A stretch of 37,978 bases of DNA. Origin: an uncultured Caryophanales bacterium. GTDB taxonomy: Bacteria > Bacillota_I > Bacilli_A > RF39 > UBA660. The notes under the pieces were generated by a model. It made no database searches, was not told where the DNA came from, and saw only the letters and a program-made list of their open reading frames with translations. The stretch's first letter is position 1; each line of letters starts with the position of its first letter. Position numbers and translations under genes: made by a program. Location of the stretch: positions 1-37,978 of the forward strand of contig CAMVMQ010000004.1 in the NCBI GenBank assembly GCA_947168625.1, in the 5' to 3' direction. Shown one piece after another: positions 1-9,047 of this stretch.

Positions 1-408
1 TTTTCCGCCTTCAACTAATGTAGCAATAACTTGTTCTGGATTTAAAATTTCTATATCAGAATCTTTCTCAATATCACCAGCAGTAATAACTCCCGGAGTA
101 TTCTTCTTTATACGTAAGATTTTCTCTTCACCACGAGCATGATTCTTTAGAACAATACTCTTTAAATTTAATACAATAGCAGTTACATCTTCAATTACGC
201 CATCAATCTTTTGAAATTCATGAGCAACTCCATCTATTTTAACAGAAGTAATAGCATCTCCTGGTAAAGATGATAGCATAACTCTACGCATTGCATTACC
301 AATAGTCGTTCCAAAGCCTCTTTCTAATGGCTCTAAAACAAACTTACCATAGAAATTATCTTTTACGTATTCTTTTATTTTATAATCTGGTTTTTCAAAC
401 TTTAACAT
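1..408 (-). CDS. rpoA: RNA polymerase alpha subunit, N-terminal part (cut by window edge)
   Basis: The first 136 codons of RpoA are visible; the rest, including the C-terminal DNA-binding domain, lies beyond base 1. The reading frame starts MLKFEKPDYKIKEYV and contains the family block LEPLERGFGTTIGNAMRRVL-like (here AMRRVMLSSLPG), the dimerisation part of the alpha N-terminal domain that nucleates core polymerase assembly. The ATG at 408 has a GGAGG ribosome binding site just upstream. It follows rpsK by 17 bases, the normal end of the alpha operon, with rplQ expected next outside the window. Identification is certain; completeness cannot be judged. Confidence 0.97.
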   Translation of the reverse strand, partial: MLKFEKPDYKIKEYVKDNFYGKFVLEPLERGFGTTIGNAMRRVMLSSLPGDAITSVKIDGVAHEFQKIDGVIEDVTAIVLNLKSIVLKNHARGEEKILRIKKNTPGVITAGDIEKDSDIEILNPEQVIATLVEGGK

Positions 409-425
409 ATGAATTCCTCCTTTAA

Positions 426-812
426 TTATCCACGTCTTCTCTTAGGTGGACGACAACCATTATGTGGAATTGGTGTTACATCTGTTATTGATTTTACTTC
501 TAATCCAACTGTCTGCAAACTTCTAATTGCAGTTTCTCTACCAGAGCCTAAGCCCTTTACAAAAGCATCAACTGTTTTCATACCAGCAGCTACTGCTTCT
601 CTTCCAGCAGCTTCAGCAGCCATACCAGCAGCAAATGGAGTAGATTTCTTACTTCCCTTTACTCCTTGTTTACCAGCAGAAGCCCAACTTATAACATTTC
701 CATCTAAATCAGTAATAGTTACGATAGTGTTATTGAATGTAGAATGAATATGTGCTTTACCGACTGGAACATTTTTCTTAGTTTTTCTTTTTCTTGAATT
801 ATACTTTCCCAT
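426..812 (-). CDS. rpsK: 30S ribosomal protein S11
   Basis: S11 sits on the platform of the small subunit and helps form the mRNA exit region. The 128-residue product has the usual length and ends with the family signature [19 protein letters not shown] (residues about 109-127), which is decisive. The basic N-terminus ([14 protein letters not shown]) is also typical. It lies between rpsM and rpoA with short gaps of 13 and 17 bases, so it is surely co-transcribed. Upstream it has an AGGAGG-type binding site. Nothing is unusual about it. Confidence 0.98.
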   Translation of the reverse strand: MGKYNSRKRKTKKNVPVGKAHIHSTFNNTIVTITDLDGNVISWASAGKQGVKGSKKSTPFAAGMAAEAAGREAVAAGMKTVDAFVKGLGSGRETAIRSLQTVGLEVKSITDVTPIPHNGCRPPKRRRG

Positions 813-825
813 ATTTTCCTCCTAA

Positions 826-1191
826 TTATTTTTTCTTATTAGCAACGACAGCACCTTTACCCTTACGAGTATGAGCATTACGATTTGTACGTTGTCCTCT
901 TACTGGAAGACCTTTTTTATGCCTTAAACCTTGATAAGAGCCAATTTCCATCTTAGTCTTAATATTAAGAGTTACTTCTCTTCTAAGATCTCCTTCAACT
1001 AAATGCTTATCAACTTCTTTTCTGATTCTAGTAAGTTCATCATCGGTTAAATCATTTGCTTTTTTGTTTAAATCTACTTTTGCATTTTTTAAGATTGTCT
1101 TTGAAAGATTTCTTCCAATACCATAAATGTAAGTAAGTGATATTTCAATACATTTATCTCCTGGAATATCTACACCTTTAATTCTTGCCAT
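826..1191 (-). CDS. rpsM: 30S ribosomal protein S13
   Basis: S13 is in the head of the 30S subunit and contacts the P-site tRNA and the 50S bridge. The 121-residue protein begins [13 protein letters not shown] and carries the helix-two-turns-helix segment YIYGIGRN near residue 22 and the basic tail [16 protein letters not shown] near residues 99-114, both characteristic. Length matches the family (about 121). A TAGGAGG site precedes the ATG. It follows rpmJ and precedes rpsK, the standard alpha-operon order of Bacillota. Confidence 0.98.
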   Translation of the reverse strand: MARIKGVDIPGDKCIEISLTYIYGIGRNLSKTILKNAKVDLNKKANDLTDDELTRIRKEVDKHLVEGDLRREVTLNIKTKMEIGSYQGLRHKKGLPVRGQRTNRNAHTRKGKGAVVANKKK

Positions 1192-1207
1192 TTTCTAATT
1201 CCTCCTA

Positions 1208-1321
1208 TTAACCTTGTTTTTGTTTGTGTTTTGGATTTTCACAAATAACCATTACTTTTCCATTTCTTTTAATTATTTTGCATTTATCACAAATTTTCTT
1301 TACTGATGCTCTAACTTTCAT
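1208..1321 (-). CDS. rpmJ: 50S ribosomal protein L36 (zinc type)
   Basis: A 37-residue frame reading [15 protein letters not shown], then an internal basic stretch, ending [10 protein letters not shown]. The CxxC pair at residues 11 and 14, a third Cys at 27 and the His at 32 form the zinc ribbon of the C+ form of L36, the smallest protein of the large subunit. An AGGAGTGAT ribosome binding site precedes the ATG with a good spacing. It sits between infA and rpsM exactly as in Bacillus. Keeping the zinc-binding paralogue in the operon, like the zinc-type S14 here, suggests zinc is not normally limiting (inference). Confidence 0.97.
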   Translation of the reverse strand: MKVRASVKKICDKCKIIKRNGKVMVICENPKHKQKQG

Positions 1322-1333
1322 TTATCATCACTC

Positions 1334-1552
1334 CTATTTCTTATTATAAATAATACGCCCTTGTGTTAAATCGTATGGTGACATAGCTAAAACCACTGTA
1401 TCACCTGGTAAGATACGTATGTTATTCATGCGCATTTTACCAGAAACATGGGCTACTACTACGTGGCCACCATCTAGTTCAACTTTAAACTTACCTTGAG
1501 GTAAGTTATCAATAACCTTACCTTCTACTTCGATTAAATCTTCTTTACTCAA
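1334..1552 (-). CDS. infA: Translation initiation factor IF-1, TTG start
   Basis: IF-1 is a single S1-like OB-fold that binds the A site of the 30S subunit during initiation. The conserved core runs from [10 protein letters not shown] to [14 protein letters not shown]. An ATG lies three codons further upstream (1561), but the AGGAG of the ribosome binding site abuts that ATG with no spacer. The TTG at 1552 is 9 bases from AGGAG and gives [11 protein letters not shown] and exactly 72 residues, the family length. I therefore choose TTG. The start lies inside the last codons of map (8-base overlap), so the two are probably translationally coupled. Function is certain; the start is likely. Confidence 0.95.
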   Translation of the reverse strand: MSKEDLIEVEGKVIDNLPQGKFKVELDGGHVVVAHVSGKMRMNNIRILPGDTVVLAMSPYDLTQGRIIYNKK

Positions 1553-2303
1553 GTCTATCATCTCCTGTTAATATTTCACAGCCGTCTTCTGTAACAATAA
1601 CAGTGTGTTCAAAGTGGGCTGATGGTTTATTATCACCTGTTATTATTGTCCAATCATTATCTAGAATATAAACATTTCGTGTACCTAAATTTAACATAGG
1701 TTCCACAGCAATTGTCATACCTTTTTTTAATATTGGACCACTACCCTTTTTTCCATAATTGAATACATCAGGGTCTTCATGTAAATTACTTCCAATGCCA
1801 TGACCAGTAAGTTCTCTTACTACTCCTAATTTATGCTTTTTAGCATATTCTTCAATAGCATTAGATACATCTCCTAAATGCACACCATCTTTAATTTTAG
1901 ATAAGCCTTCATATAAAGCTTTCTTAGTATGTTCTAAGAGATATTTTTTATCATCCGAGATATCTCCTACTGGATATGTCCAAGCACTATCACCATGATA
2001 TCCTTTATAACAAGCACATATATCTAAGGTGACAATATCACCATTTTTTAGTTTTCTCTTACCTGGAATACCATGGACTACTTCCTCATTTACCGAAATA
2101 CATATACTCTTAGGAAAGCCATCGTAATTTAGACATGATGGATAAGCATCATTTGCTATGATAAAATCATGAGCAAGATTGTCTAACTCTTCTGTTGTTA
2201 TTCCTGCCTTTATATAAGGCATTAAATACTTATGTGTATCGTAGACAATCTGCCCAGCCTTACGCATTAAGGATAATTCATAATCACTCTTAATTGTTAT
2301 CAT
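1545..2303 (-). CDS. map: Methionine aminopeptidase, type I
   Basis: This enzyme removes the initiator methionine from new proteins. The pita-bread metalloprotease ligands are all visible: D94 and D105 (in [10 protein letters not shown] and YHGDSAW), H168 (TGHGIG), E201 (AVEPML) and E232 (FEHTVIV), with the catalytic H77 in VVHGIP. The 252-residue length is normal for a type Ia enzyme with no zinc-finger N-terminal extension. Its ATG overlaps the TGA of adk by four bases (ATGA), and its end overlaps infA. The order secY-adk-map-infA is the usual one. Confidence 0.98.
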   Translation of the reverse strand: MITIKSDYELSLMRKAGQIVYDTHKYLMPYIKAGITTEELDNLAHDFIIANDAYPSCLNYDGFPKSICISVNEEVVHGIPGKRKLKNGDIVTLDICACYKGYHGDSAWTYPVGDISDDKKYLLEHTKKALYEGLSKIKDGVHLGDVSNAIEEYAKKHKLGVVRELTGHGIGSNLHEDPDVFNYGKKGSGPILKKGMTIAVEPMLNLGTRNVYILDNDWTIITGDNKPSAHFEHTVIVTEDGCEILTGDDRLE

Positions 2304-2953
2304 TTAATAGCCTTCTTTATCTCTTCAAATATAGCATCAGGACTCTTTCCTTCAACATCCACCACTAAAAGATTATTATTATCTTCATAGTATTTTATTA
2401 ATGGATAAGTTTCCTTCATATACGTGTCAAATCTATTTATAAATGTTTCTTTATTATCATCACTTCTAGTTACTAATGAACTATCACAGTGATCACAAAT
2501 ATTTTCTCTTACTGGAGATAACTCAGTATTACTAAGGTTATAAGTAGCGCCACATTTAGGACAAATAACTCTACTCATTGACCTTAATAGAGCCTCTTCT
2601 TTACTTATTTTTAAGTATATAATCGTACCAATATCAAAAGATAATTCTTCTAATATTCTCTCATACTCTTTAGCCTGATTAATATTTCTAGGATATCCAT
2701 CTAAAATATATCCTTTCTTGCAATCCTTATTACTTAGTCTTTTTATAAGTAACTTAGTTATTATCTCGTCAGAAACAAATTCTCCTCTAGCCATACTATC
2801 TTTAATTTCTTTACCAAGTTTAGTCATGTGGGCTATCTCATCTCTTAGCAAGTCACCAGTAGATATGTGAGGTAAATTAAAGCGATGCTCTAATATTTCT
2901 GAAATAGTTCCTTTACCCGCTGCGGGAGGAGCAATAAATATAATATTTTTCAT
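2300..2953 (-). CDS. adk: Adenylate kinase, zinc-LID form
   Basis: Catalyses ATP + AMP = 2 ADP. The 217-residue protein has the long LID of Gram-positive enzymes with a complete four-cysteine zinc site: C131 and C134 (CPKC), C153 and C156 (CDHC). The AMP-binding strand (STGDLLRDEI, residues 31-40) and the DGYPRN motif (85-90) are present. The P-loop is slightly odd, reading APPAAGKGT at residues 8-16 where GxPGxGKGT is usual; the essential GKGT is intact, so activity is expected. Its start shares one base with the secY stop (TAATG) and its TGA overlaps map. Confidence 0.97.
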   Translation of the reverse strand: MKNIIFIAPPAAGKGTISEILEHRFNLPHISTGDLLRDEIAHMTKLGKEIKDSMARGEFVSDEIITKLLIKRLSNKDCKKGYILDGYPRNINQAKEYERILEELSFDIGTIIYLKISKEEALLRSMSRVICPKCGATYNLSNTELSPVRENICDHCDSSLVTRSDDNKETFINRFDTYMKETYPLIKYYEDNNNLLVVDVEGKSPDAIFEEIKKAIK

Positions 2954-4215
2954 TATCTTGCTCCTTTATAATTACGATTGATTAAACTACTTTCTAATTG
3001 CTTATATGTTTCAATTGCTACTCCTACTACGATTAGTACTCCAGTACCACCTACTGTAACAGATGATGGTAAACCTGTATTAATAAAACTACTAAAGATA
3101 ATAGGTAAAGCTGCAATTGCTGAAATAAATACTGAACCCAAGAAAGTAATTCTATTTAGAATCTTCTTAATATACTTTTCTGTTTCAGTTCCAGGTCTAA
3201 TACCAGGAATATATCCACCACTCTTATTTAAATTCTTAGCTAGCTCTTTTGGATTAATCTGCATATTAGTGTAGAAGAATCCAAAAACAAAGATAAGAAT
3301 GATATATAAGACAAAACCAGTTGGTGTTGTATAATTTATATATTTAGATACAAATACTGAGAACTTAGAAGATTCTCCTACTAAACCAGAAATAAATGAC
3401 GGAATAGTTAGTATTACCGAAGCAAAAATTACTGGCATTACACTAGCACTATTTAACTTAAATGGTATATAGTTTTGTTTAGCACCATATGCTGAATTAG
3501 TCCTATTAGAATATTGAATAGGTATTCTTCTTTCTGAATTCTCTTCAAATACTATACCAACTATTATTAATAGATACACTAATGCAAAGATAATAAATCC
3601 TATAATACCAACAAATAATGAACCAGTTCTATCTAATACTAGAGATGTAAAGGTATCAATAAACATTTTAGGAACAGTATATATAATACCAGCCATAATT
3701 AGAAGGCTTATTCCATTGCCAATACCTTTCTGAGTAATTTGATCTCCAAGCCATAATAGAAAGGCAGTACCAGCAGTAAGTATTACTGCTATTTTAAGAT
3801 ACTCTAAAGTACCAGCATCCTTTACAAACGTAAATGCCATTGCAAAACCTTGAATAAAGGCTAAGGCAATACCAATATACCTATTTATTTGATTAATCTT
3901 TTGTCTTCCTTGTTCGCCAGATTCTTTTAATTCTGTAAAATAAGGAATAATATCCATTTGTAAGATACCAGTTACGATACTAGCGGAGATATAAGGCATA
4001 ACACCTAGAGCAAAGATTGAAAAATTCTTTAATGCTCCTCCTCCAATAGCATTATAAAGTTCCCATAATCCTAAACTAGAGATAGCTCCCTTAGTTCCAG
4101 GAACAGGAATAGTAGTACCTAAAGCAAATATTAATAGTCCAAATAATGTAAAACCAATTCTTTTTCTGATATCCTTATTTTTTGGACTGAAGATTAATTT
4201 TAGATTTTTAAACAT
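2953..4215 (-). CDS. secY: Preprotein translocase channel subunit SecY
   Basis: SecY forms the protein-conducting channel in the plasma membrane with SecE and SecG. The 420-residue protein has ten recognisable hydrophobic segments. It contains the plug-region text TIPVPG near residue 36, and the cytoplasmic loop GIGNGISLLIMAGI at about 165-178. The C-terminal cytoplasmic loop GGYIPGIRPGTETEKYI is also a SecY hallmark. The ATG directly abuts the TAG of rplO, with GAGGTGAT as ribosome binding site inside the rplO end. Length is typical for Bacillota (about 430). Confidence 0.98.
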   Translation of the reverse strand: MFKNLKLIFSPKNKDIRKRIGFTLFGLLIFALGTTIPVPGTKGAISSLGLWELYNAIGGGALKNFSIFALGVMPYISASIVTGILQMDIIPYFTELKESGEQGRQKINQINRYIGIALAFIQGFAMAFTFVKDAGTLEYLKIAVILTAGTAFLLWLGDQITQKGIGNGISLLIMAGIIYTVPKMFIDTFTSLVLDRTGSLFVGIIGFIIFALVYLLIIVGIVFEENSERRIPIQYSNRTNSAYGAKQNYIPFKLNSASVMPVIFASVILTIPSFISGLVGESSKFSVFVSKYINYTTPTGFVLYIILIFVFGFFYTNMQINPKELAKNLNKSGGYIPGIRPGTETEKYIKKILNRITFLGSVFISAIAALPIIFSSFINTGLPSSVTVGGTGVLIVVGVAIETYKQLESSLINRNYKGAR

Positions 4216-4659
4216 CTAAATCACCTCAGTTTTTCCACCATTAGCATTAATCTTTTCGATGGCACTTCTTGTGAAAGCATTAGCTCTAACAGTAAGTTTC
4301 TTTTCTAACTTACCATTTCCCAATACTTTTACTCCATCTAATTCTTTATTAATAAGACGAGCTTCTTTAAGAAGTTTAATATCTACGACAGTATCATTAT
4401 CGAATCTATTTAAGTCTTCAACATTTACTGTACTATATACAGTTCTAAAATTATAGTTATTAAATCCTCTTTTTGATAATCTTCTAAATAATGGTAATTG
4501 TCCACCTTCAAAGCCAGGTCTTACACCGCCACCACTACGAGCATTTTGTCCTTTTTCACCTTTACCACTAGTTTTACCTGTGCCAGAGCCTTGACCACGT
4601 CCGACTCTTTTTCTATTCTTAACAGAACCTTCGATTGAAGTTAATTCATGTAATTTCAT
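4216..4659 (-). CDS. rplO: 50S ribosomal protein L15
   Basis: L15 is an early assembly protein of the large subunit. The glycine-rich basic N-terminal tail ([20 protein letters not shown], about residues 22-41) and [18 protein letters not shown]-like text (here [10 protein letters not shown]) are diagnostic. Length 147 is normal. The ATG shares one base with the stop of rpsE (TAATG), so no rpmD gene fits between rpsE and rplO, where Bacillus carries it. Directly followed by secY. Confidence 0.98.
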   Translation of the reverse strand: MKLHELTSIEGSVKNRKRVGRGQGSGTGKTSGKGEKGQNARSGGGVRPGFEGGQLPLFRRLSKRGFNNYNFRTVYSTVNVEDLNRFDNDTVVDIKLLKEARLINKELDGVKVLGNGKLEKKLTVRANAFTRSAIEKINANGGKTEVI

Positions 4660-5288
4660 TATCTCAACTCCTCAACTTTCTTATCTCTTAAGAAGGCAAC
4701 ATGTTCAGGTGACTTCTGTCCTTTTAGTGCTCTTAGAGTAGCACGAGCAGCATTAATCTTCGTACTAGATCCTAAGCTCTTAGAAAGTACATCTTTAACA
4801 CCGGCAAGTTCTAGAACATCTCTTACAGGACCTCCAGCTTTAACTCCAGTACCTTCTTTGGCAGGCTTAAGCATAACTCTAACTGCGCCTTCCTTAATAG
4901 TGATATCATGTGAAATTGTACGATTATCAATTAAGTCAACTTTAATAACATTCTTTGATGCTGCTTCTGTTGCTTTCTTTACAGCATCTGGCATTTCTTT
5001 AGCCTTACCAGTTCCTAAACCAACTAGTCCTTTACGATTTCCTACTACTACAGTAGCGGCAAATCTAAATTGACGACCACCTTTAACAACTTTAGTAACT
5101 CTTCTAATTTCGATAACTTTATCTTCTAAATCAGATTTAGGTTTACTATTTCTTCTTTCATTGTTTCTAGGACGTTTGTTCTTATCGAACTTACGAGGTT
5201 TAGAATCATGTGTTTTTTCTGCTTTTTCTACTACTTCTTTTTCAGTAGTTTTAACAGTCTTTTCTTCTTTCTTTATTTCTTCGTTCAT
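4659..5288 (-). CDS. rpsE: 30S ribosomal protein S5 with long charged N-terminal extension
   Basis: S5 is needed for decoding fidelity and mRNA unwinding at the entry channel. The conserved protein begins around residue 53 ([20 protein letters not shown]) and continues with [17 protein letters not shown] and the C-terminal [20 protein letters not shown]. Before it lies an extra region of about 50 residues made almost only of Lys, Glu, Thr, Arg and Asn. A strong AGGAGG site is placed correctly before the ATG at 5288 and none is seen at the start of the core, so the extension appears real. Similar extensions occur in some mycoplasma-related S5 proteins (family knowledge). Confidence 0.97.
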   Translation of the reverse strand: MNEEIKKEEKTVKTTEKEVVEKAEKTHDSKPRKFDKNKRPRNNERRNSKPKSDLEDKVIEIRRVTKVVKGGRQFRFAATVVVGNRKGLVGLGTGKAKEMPDAVKKATEAASKNVIKVDLIDNRTISHDITIKEGAVRVMLKPAKEGTGVKAGGPVRDVLELAGVKDVLSKSLGSSTKINAARATLRALKGQKSPEHVAFLRDKKVEELR

Positions 5289-5303
5289 GAAGTTATCCTC
5301 CTT

Positions 5304-5666
5304 CTAGAATTCTAATCCGCCTTCACGTGCAGCATCTGCTAGAGCCGCTACACGTCCATGATATAGGTATCCGCCTCTATCAAAAACAACGGTTTTAATT
5401 TTTGCTTTTTTAGCTCTTTTAGCGATTTCTGCTCCAACAACTTTAGCAGCTTCAATGTTACCACCATTTTTAAGTTTTAATTCCTTATCAAGAGAACTAG
5501 CACTTACTAAAGTTACACCGTTAACATCATCGATTATTTGAGCTTCAATATTAGCATTTGATCTAAACACGCAAAGTCTTGGCATTTCTTTAGTACCACT
5601 TAAATTTTCTCTAATTCTTGCGTGCCTTACTTTTCTCATTTCATTTCTTGAAACTTTCTTAATCAT
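5304..5666 (-). CDS. rplR: 50S ribosomal protein L18
   Basis: L18 binds 5S rRNA and helps bring it to the central protuberance. The 120-residue protein has the basic start [19 protein letters not shown], then [24 protein letters not shown] and the C-terminal [26 protein letters not shown], which is the strongest family block. Length equals that of Bacillus L18. It lies 18 bases after rplF and 15 before rpsE with a usable purine-rich binding site. Nothing is unusual. Confidence 0.98.
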   Translation of the reverse strand: MIKKVSRNEMRKVRHARIRENLSGTKEMPRLCVFRSNANIEAQIIDDVNGVTLVSASSLDKELKLKNGGNIEAAKVVGAEIAKRAKKAKIKTVVFDRGGYLYHGRVAALADAAREGGLEF

Positions 5667-5684
5667 CTAAATACCTCCTATTAA

Positions 5685-6224
5685 TTATTTAGAAGCTTTC
5701 TTTCCTTCTTTACGACGGATAGTTTCACCTTTGTACTTAATACCTTTACCTTTATAAGGTTCTGGTCCTCTTACTTTACGTACATTAGCAGCAAACTCTC
5801 CTACTAATTCTTTATTAATACCTTCAATATCAATTTCAGTATTACTTATTCCCTTTACTGTAAGTCCATTAGGTACTTCCATAATAACGGGATGAGAATA
5901 TCCTGCTGATATAGTTAGTTTATTTCCACTTACATTAAACTTATAACCAACACCAACAATCTCTAAACTCTTTTTATATCCACTAGTTACACCATCAATC
6001 ATATTTTTGATATTAGCATTAGTGGTTCCATGCATAGCATGAGTAAATTTATCATCTTTTAAAGTTTCAACTTTAACTTCACCATTTTCAGCAGTAACTT
6101 TAATGTTCTTAACAAGCTCTAAAGATAATTCTCCTTTAGGTCCTTTAACTGTTACAGTACTACCTTCGATATTAACATTAACATTTTCAGGAATAGATAA
6201 AACTCTTTTACCAATACGACTCAT
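5685..6224 (-). CDS. rplF: 50S ribosomal protein L6
   Basis: L6 sits near the factor-binding site and the sarcin-ricin loop. The 179-residue protein shows the two repeated L6 domains: MSRIGKRVLSIPENV with TVKGPKGEL at the start, and the C-terminal signature RGPEPYKGKGIKYKGE (about residues 152-167). Length is typical (178-180). It starts six bases after the rpsH stop, so translational coupling is likely. Standard position between rpsH and rplR. Confidence 0.98.
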   Translation of the reverse strand: MSRIGKRVLSIPENVNVNIEGSTVTVKGPKGELSLELVKNIKVTAENGEVKVETLKDDKFTHAMHGTTNANIKNMIDGVTSGYKKSLEIVGVGYKFNVSGNKLTISAGYSHPVIMEVPNGLTVKGISNTEIDIEGINKELVGEFAANVRKVRGPEPYKGKGIKYKGETIRRKEGKKASK

Positions 6225-6230
6225 TATCTA

Positions 6231-6620
6231 TTACCATACATAAGCAATTACTTCTCCACCTAAAGAATTAGCTCTAGCTTCTTTATCAGTCATAATTCCT
6301 TTAGATGTAGAGATAATAGCAATTCCTAACCCATTTAATACTGTAGGTATTTCTTCTTTACTAGAATATACTCTAAGCCCAGGTTTAGAAATTCTCTTAA
6401 GTCCTGTAATTACTCTTTCTTTATTTTTATATTTTAGTGTTAATGTTATCATTTTTTGAACGCTTTTAGATGATACTTTATAATCTTCAATAAATCCTTC
6501 TTCTTTTAATATTCTAGCAATCTCTTCTTTAGTTTTAGATGCTGGAACATCAACAGATTGAGCTCTATTTTGATTAGCATTACGTATTCTTGTAAGCATA
6601 TCTGCGATTGGATCTGTCAT
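6231..6620 (-). CDS. rpsH: 30S ribosomal protein S8
   Basis: S8 is a primary binder of 16S rRNA helix 21 and, in other bacteria, the translational repressor of the spc operon. The 129-residue protein starts [16 protein letters not shown] and has the RNA-binding C-terminal block [20 protein letters not shown] and GGEVIAYVW, both family hallmarks. It is about three residues shorter than Bacillus S8. It has a GGAGGGATT site. In most Bacillota rpsN lies directly upstream; here an unknown gene separates the two. Confidence 0.98.
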   Translation of the reverse strand: MTDPIADMLTRIRNANQNRAQSVDVPASKTKEEIARILKEEGFIEDYKVSSKSVQKMITLTLKYKNKERVITGLKRISKPGLRVYSSKEEIPTVLNGLGIAIISTSKGIMTDKEARANSLGGEVIAYVW

Positions 6621-6648
6621 TATAAATCCCTCCTTCTTTTATCTTATC

Positions 6649-7299
6649 TTACGATTCTTTCTCTTTTTCTTTAATCTTTTGTTTTGGTTTATCTTTTTCT
6701 AATTCTAAGAAATCATTTAATGCATTTTGCATTTTTTCATAAGTTAATTGTCTTCCATCATTCTGAACTTGTAAATCAAATAAATATTCTATAAATTCAT
6801 TTACATATTCATAATTTTTAAAGTCAGTATGACATAAAATAGTAGAATCCAAAGCATAATCATCAAACAAATCATATTTGTCTAATAATTTATCAAATGT
6901 TATATAATATAATTTTTCTAAATTAGGACCACATTTACACATAGCATTATAATAAATATCAATATAATTTTCTGAAGTATCAACTGATTTTAGATATTTT
7001 GCATATTTTCTTTCAGCCTTTTTATCAGCAAAATCTTTTGATATTGAAATAGCAACTTTTCTAAAGCCATTAAACTCTACTCCTTTATTATAAATTATTG
7101 GCCCAAACGAATTGTTTTCTTTAATTGTAAGTAAATCTGCAATTATCTGTATTATATCAAAAGTTCTAAAAGTCAAACTTGATTTTAATAATCTTTTTAA
7201 TTCAGCATTCTTTATTTTTTCTTTTCTAATTAATTCTAACAACTTATCATATTCATCTTTAGCTATATCTAACTTATATAATAATTCTTCTGAATTCAT
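6649..7299 (-). CDS. Unknown 216-aa protein inserted in the spc operon
   Basis: I do not recognise this protein. It starts MNSEELLYKLDIAKDEYDKL, looks mostly alpha-helical and rich in Lys, Glu, Asp and Tyr, and ends in a charged tail (KDKPKQKIKEKEKES). There is no signal peptide and no membrane segment, so it should be cytoplasmic. Three cysteines occur near the middle (MCKCGPN and ILCHTD). The start is the ATG at 7299, 7 bases after GGGAG; upstream in-frame TTG (7317) and ATG (7305) fit that site less well. It is co-oriented between rpsN and rpsH and has no terminator or promoter that I can see, so it should be expressed with the ribosomal proteins. The very AT-rich codon use suggests recent gain or fast evolution (inference). 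Confidence 0.85.
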   Translation of the reverse strand: MNSEELLYKLDIAKDEYDKLLELIRKEKIKNAELKRLLKSSLTFRTFDIIQIIADLLTIKENNSFGPIIYNKGVEFNGFRKVAISISKDFADKKAERKYAKYLKSVDTSENYIDIYYNAMCKCGPNLEKLYYITFDKLLDKYDLFDDYALDSTILCHTDFKNYEYVNEFIEYLFDLQVQNDGRQLTYEKMQNALNDFLELEKDKPKQKIKEKEKES

Positions 7300-7326
7300 A
7301 ACCATACTCCCATACAAAAGATTAAA

Positions 7327-7512
7327 TTACCAACTTGATTTTTTTACACCAGGTATTTGACCTTTATATGCAAGTTCTCTAAAGCAAATACGGCAAATTC
7401 CATATTTTTTAAGAACTGCATGAGGTCTTCCGCAAATACTGCATCTAGTGTATTTTCTAACCTTAAATTTAGGTTCTCTTTCTGATTTAACTATCATTGA
7501 TTTTCTTGCCAT
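7327..7512 (-). CDS. rpsN: 30S ribosomal protein S14, zinc type (type Z)
   Basis: The protein is 61 residues, [20 protein letters not shown], followed by CSICGRPH and CRICFREL and ending [11 protein letters not shown]. The two CxxC motifs bind zinc and define the short S14 form. I use the ATG at 7512: it gives the exact family length and start, and it has GGAGAT 9 bases upstream. An in-frame start 12 codons earlier would run into rplE and lacks family support. Follows rplE by 13 bases. Confidence 0.97.
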   Translation of the reverse strand: MARKSMIVKSEREPKFKVRKYTRCSICGRPHAVLKKYGICRICFRELAYKGQIPGVKKSSW

Positions 7513-7525
7513 TTTCTTTATCTCC

Positions 7526-8065
7526 TTATTTCCTAAAAGGAACTCCAAGTTCTTTTAATAAATCAAATGCTTCTTCGTTAGTTTTAGCAGTAGTTACTAA
7601 TACTACGTCCATTCCTCTAACTTTTTCAACTTCATCAAAATTAATTTCAGGGAAAATTATTTGTTCTTTAATACCGATTGTATAATTTCCTCTTCCATCA
7701 AAACTCTTAGGAGATAGTCCTCTAAAGTCTCTTACACGAGGAAGTGAGATACTGATTAACTTGTCTAAGAAAGTATACATTCTCTCTCCTCTTAAAGTAA
7801 CTTTACAACCAATTTTATGACCTTCTCTTATTTTAAATGAAGCAATTGACTTTTTAGCAGTTGTTTCGACAGCTTTAAGACCAGTAATTTTTTCTAGTTC
7901 TTTAACTGCTTCTTCAAGATACTTTGAATTAGCAACAGCATCTCCAACTCCCATATTTACAACTATTTTTTCTAGTTTAGGTACTAACATAGGTGTCTTA
8001 TAGTTATATTTTTCTGTTAAACTTGGAACAACTTCTTTTACATATTTTTCTTTTAGGCGATTCAT
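7526..8065 (-). CDS. rplE: 50S ribosomal protein L5
   Basis: L5 binds 5S rRNA and contacts P-site tRNA and S13 across the subunit bridge. The 179-residue protein begins [16 protein letters not shown], with [12 protein letters not shown] near residue 33 and the C-terminal region [23 protein letters not shown], all diagnostic. Length equals the family standard (179). It is preceded by a GGAGGGCG site and lies between rplX and rpsN as in Bacillus. No anomalies. Confidence 0.98.
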   Translation of the reverse strand: MNRLKEKYVKEVVPSLTEKYNYKTPMLVPKLEKIVVNMGVGDAVANSKYLEEAVKELEKITGLKAVETTAKKSIASFKIREGHKIGCKVTLRGERMYTFLDKLISISLPRVRDFRGLSPKSFDGRGNYTIGIKEQIIFPEINFDEVEKVRGMDVVLVTTAKTNEEAFDLLKELGVPFRK

Positions 8066-8085
8066 ACTTACGCCCTCCTTCCAAA

Positions 8086-8373
8086 TTAATCTACTTTCTT
8101 AGTAGCTTTTTTTGATACTTTTGTTTCTTTCTTTGCAGTCTTCTTTGGCTCTTTCTTAGCATCAATAACTTTAACATTAGATGCGTGGATACTAGCCTCA
8201 GTCTCAATTATTTCACCATTACCATTATTGTTTTTAGGTTTTAAATGTTTTTTAACAATATTAACACCTTCAACAATAACTCTATCTTTTAATATTTTAA
8301 GGATTTTTCCTTCCTTACCTTTATCGTCTCCGGTAATGACTACGACTTTGTCGCCTGTTTTTAGTCTGTTCAT
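8086..8373 (-). CDS. rplX: 50S ribosomal protein L24
   Basis: L24 initiates large-subunit assembly. The N-terminal KOW motif is clear ([21 protein letters not shown], about residues 7-27), followed by [16 protein letters not shown]. The C-terminal part departs from the family: after [11 protein letters not shown] the usual zinc-ribbon-like or conserved tail is replaced by a short Lys/Thr/Ala-rich tail ([16 protein letters not shown]). Total 95 residues, slightly below the common 101-105. AGGAGG lies just before the ATG. Confidence 0.97.
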   Translation of the reverse strand: MNRLKTGDKVVVITGDDKGKEGKILKILKDRVIVEGVNIVKKHLKPKNNNGNGEIIETEASIHASNVKVIDAKKEPKKTAKKETKVSKKATKKVD

Positions 8374-8388
8374 ATTTCCTCCTTATTC

Positions 8389-8757
8389 CTATAGCACATC
8401 TTTAGCTAAACTTACAATCTTTGTAAAATCTTTATCTCTAAGTTCACGTGCTACTGGACCTAAAATACGTGTACCTACTGGACTCTTATCATCTTTAATG
8501 ATAACACATGCATTATCATCGAATCTAATATAACTTCCGTCGTCTCTTCTAACTCCTCTTTTTGTTCTTACGATAACGGCTTTTACAACTTTACCTTTAC
8601 CTATAGTACCATTCGGAGTAGCTTTTTTAACTGTAGCAACAACGATATCTCCAATATTACCCGTTTTAACTTTGCTTCCACCTAGAACTCTAATTACTAA
8701 TACTTCACGAGCTCCACAGTTATCAGCAACTTTTAATCTTGTTTCTTGTTGTACCAT
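8389..8757 (-). CDS. rplN: 50S ribosomal protein L14
   Basis: L14 lies at the subunit interface and takes part in intersubunit bridges; it is also the docking site of ribosome silencing factor RsfS (family knowledge). The 122-residue protein matches the family end to end: [20 protein letters not shown] at the start and [20 protein letters not shown] near the end. Length is exactly standard. An AGGAGG site precedes it; neighbours rpsQ and rplX are as expected. Confidence 0.98.
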   Translation of the reverse strand: MVQQETRLKVADNCGAREVLVIRVLGGSKVKTGNIGDIVVATVKKATPNGTIGKGKVVKAVIVRTKRGVRRDDGSYIRFDDNACVIIKDDKSPVGTRILGPVARELRDKDFTKIVSLAKDVL

Positions 8758-8784
8758 ACTTTTTTCCTCCTTATCTTAGAAGAG

Positions 8785-9039
8785 TTATAGAATAACAGCT
8801 TTCTCTATTACTTCTACTAATTCATATCTTTTAGTTTTTGATAGTGGTCTAGTTTGGGCTAAGCGAACTTTATCACCAACATGAGCAGTATTATTTTCAT
8901 CATGAGCAGCATATTTCTTAGAATATTTAACTCTTTTTCCATATAATGGATGTTTTTTATAAGTTTCAACTTTAACAGTAATTGTCTTATCAGCTTTATC
9001 TGAAACAACTGTTCCAATTAGTTCTTTTCTTTCTTTCAT
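8785..9039 (-). CDS. rpsQ: 30S ribosomal protein S17
   Basis: S17 is an OB-fold primary binder of 16S rRNA. The 84-residue protein has the motifs [21 protein letters not shown]-like (residues 9-29; the last positions vary) and [14 protein letters not shown], plus the [19 protein letters not shown] block near residue 55. Length is standard. It begins 8 bases after the rpmC stop, using a GGGTAAGTG-like binding site. No anomalies. Confidence 0.98.
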   Translation of the reverse strand: MKERKELIGTVVSDKADKTITVKVETYKKHPLYGKRVKYSKKYAAHDENNTAHVGDKVRLAQTRPLSKTKRYELVEVIEKAVIL

Positions 9040-9047
9040 AATTTCAC

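Noticed and set aside
409-747. Long plus-strand frames opposite ribosomal and other genes (for example 409-747, 2978-3274, 8228-8533, 32845-33189)
   Set aside because: They mirror conserved minus-strand genes, have no recognisable family text and mostly lack ribosome binding sites. They are shadow frames.
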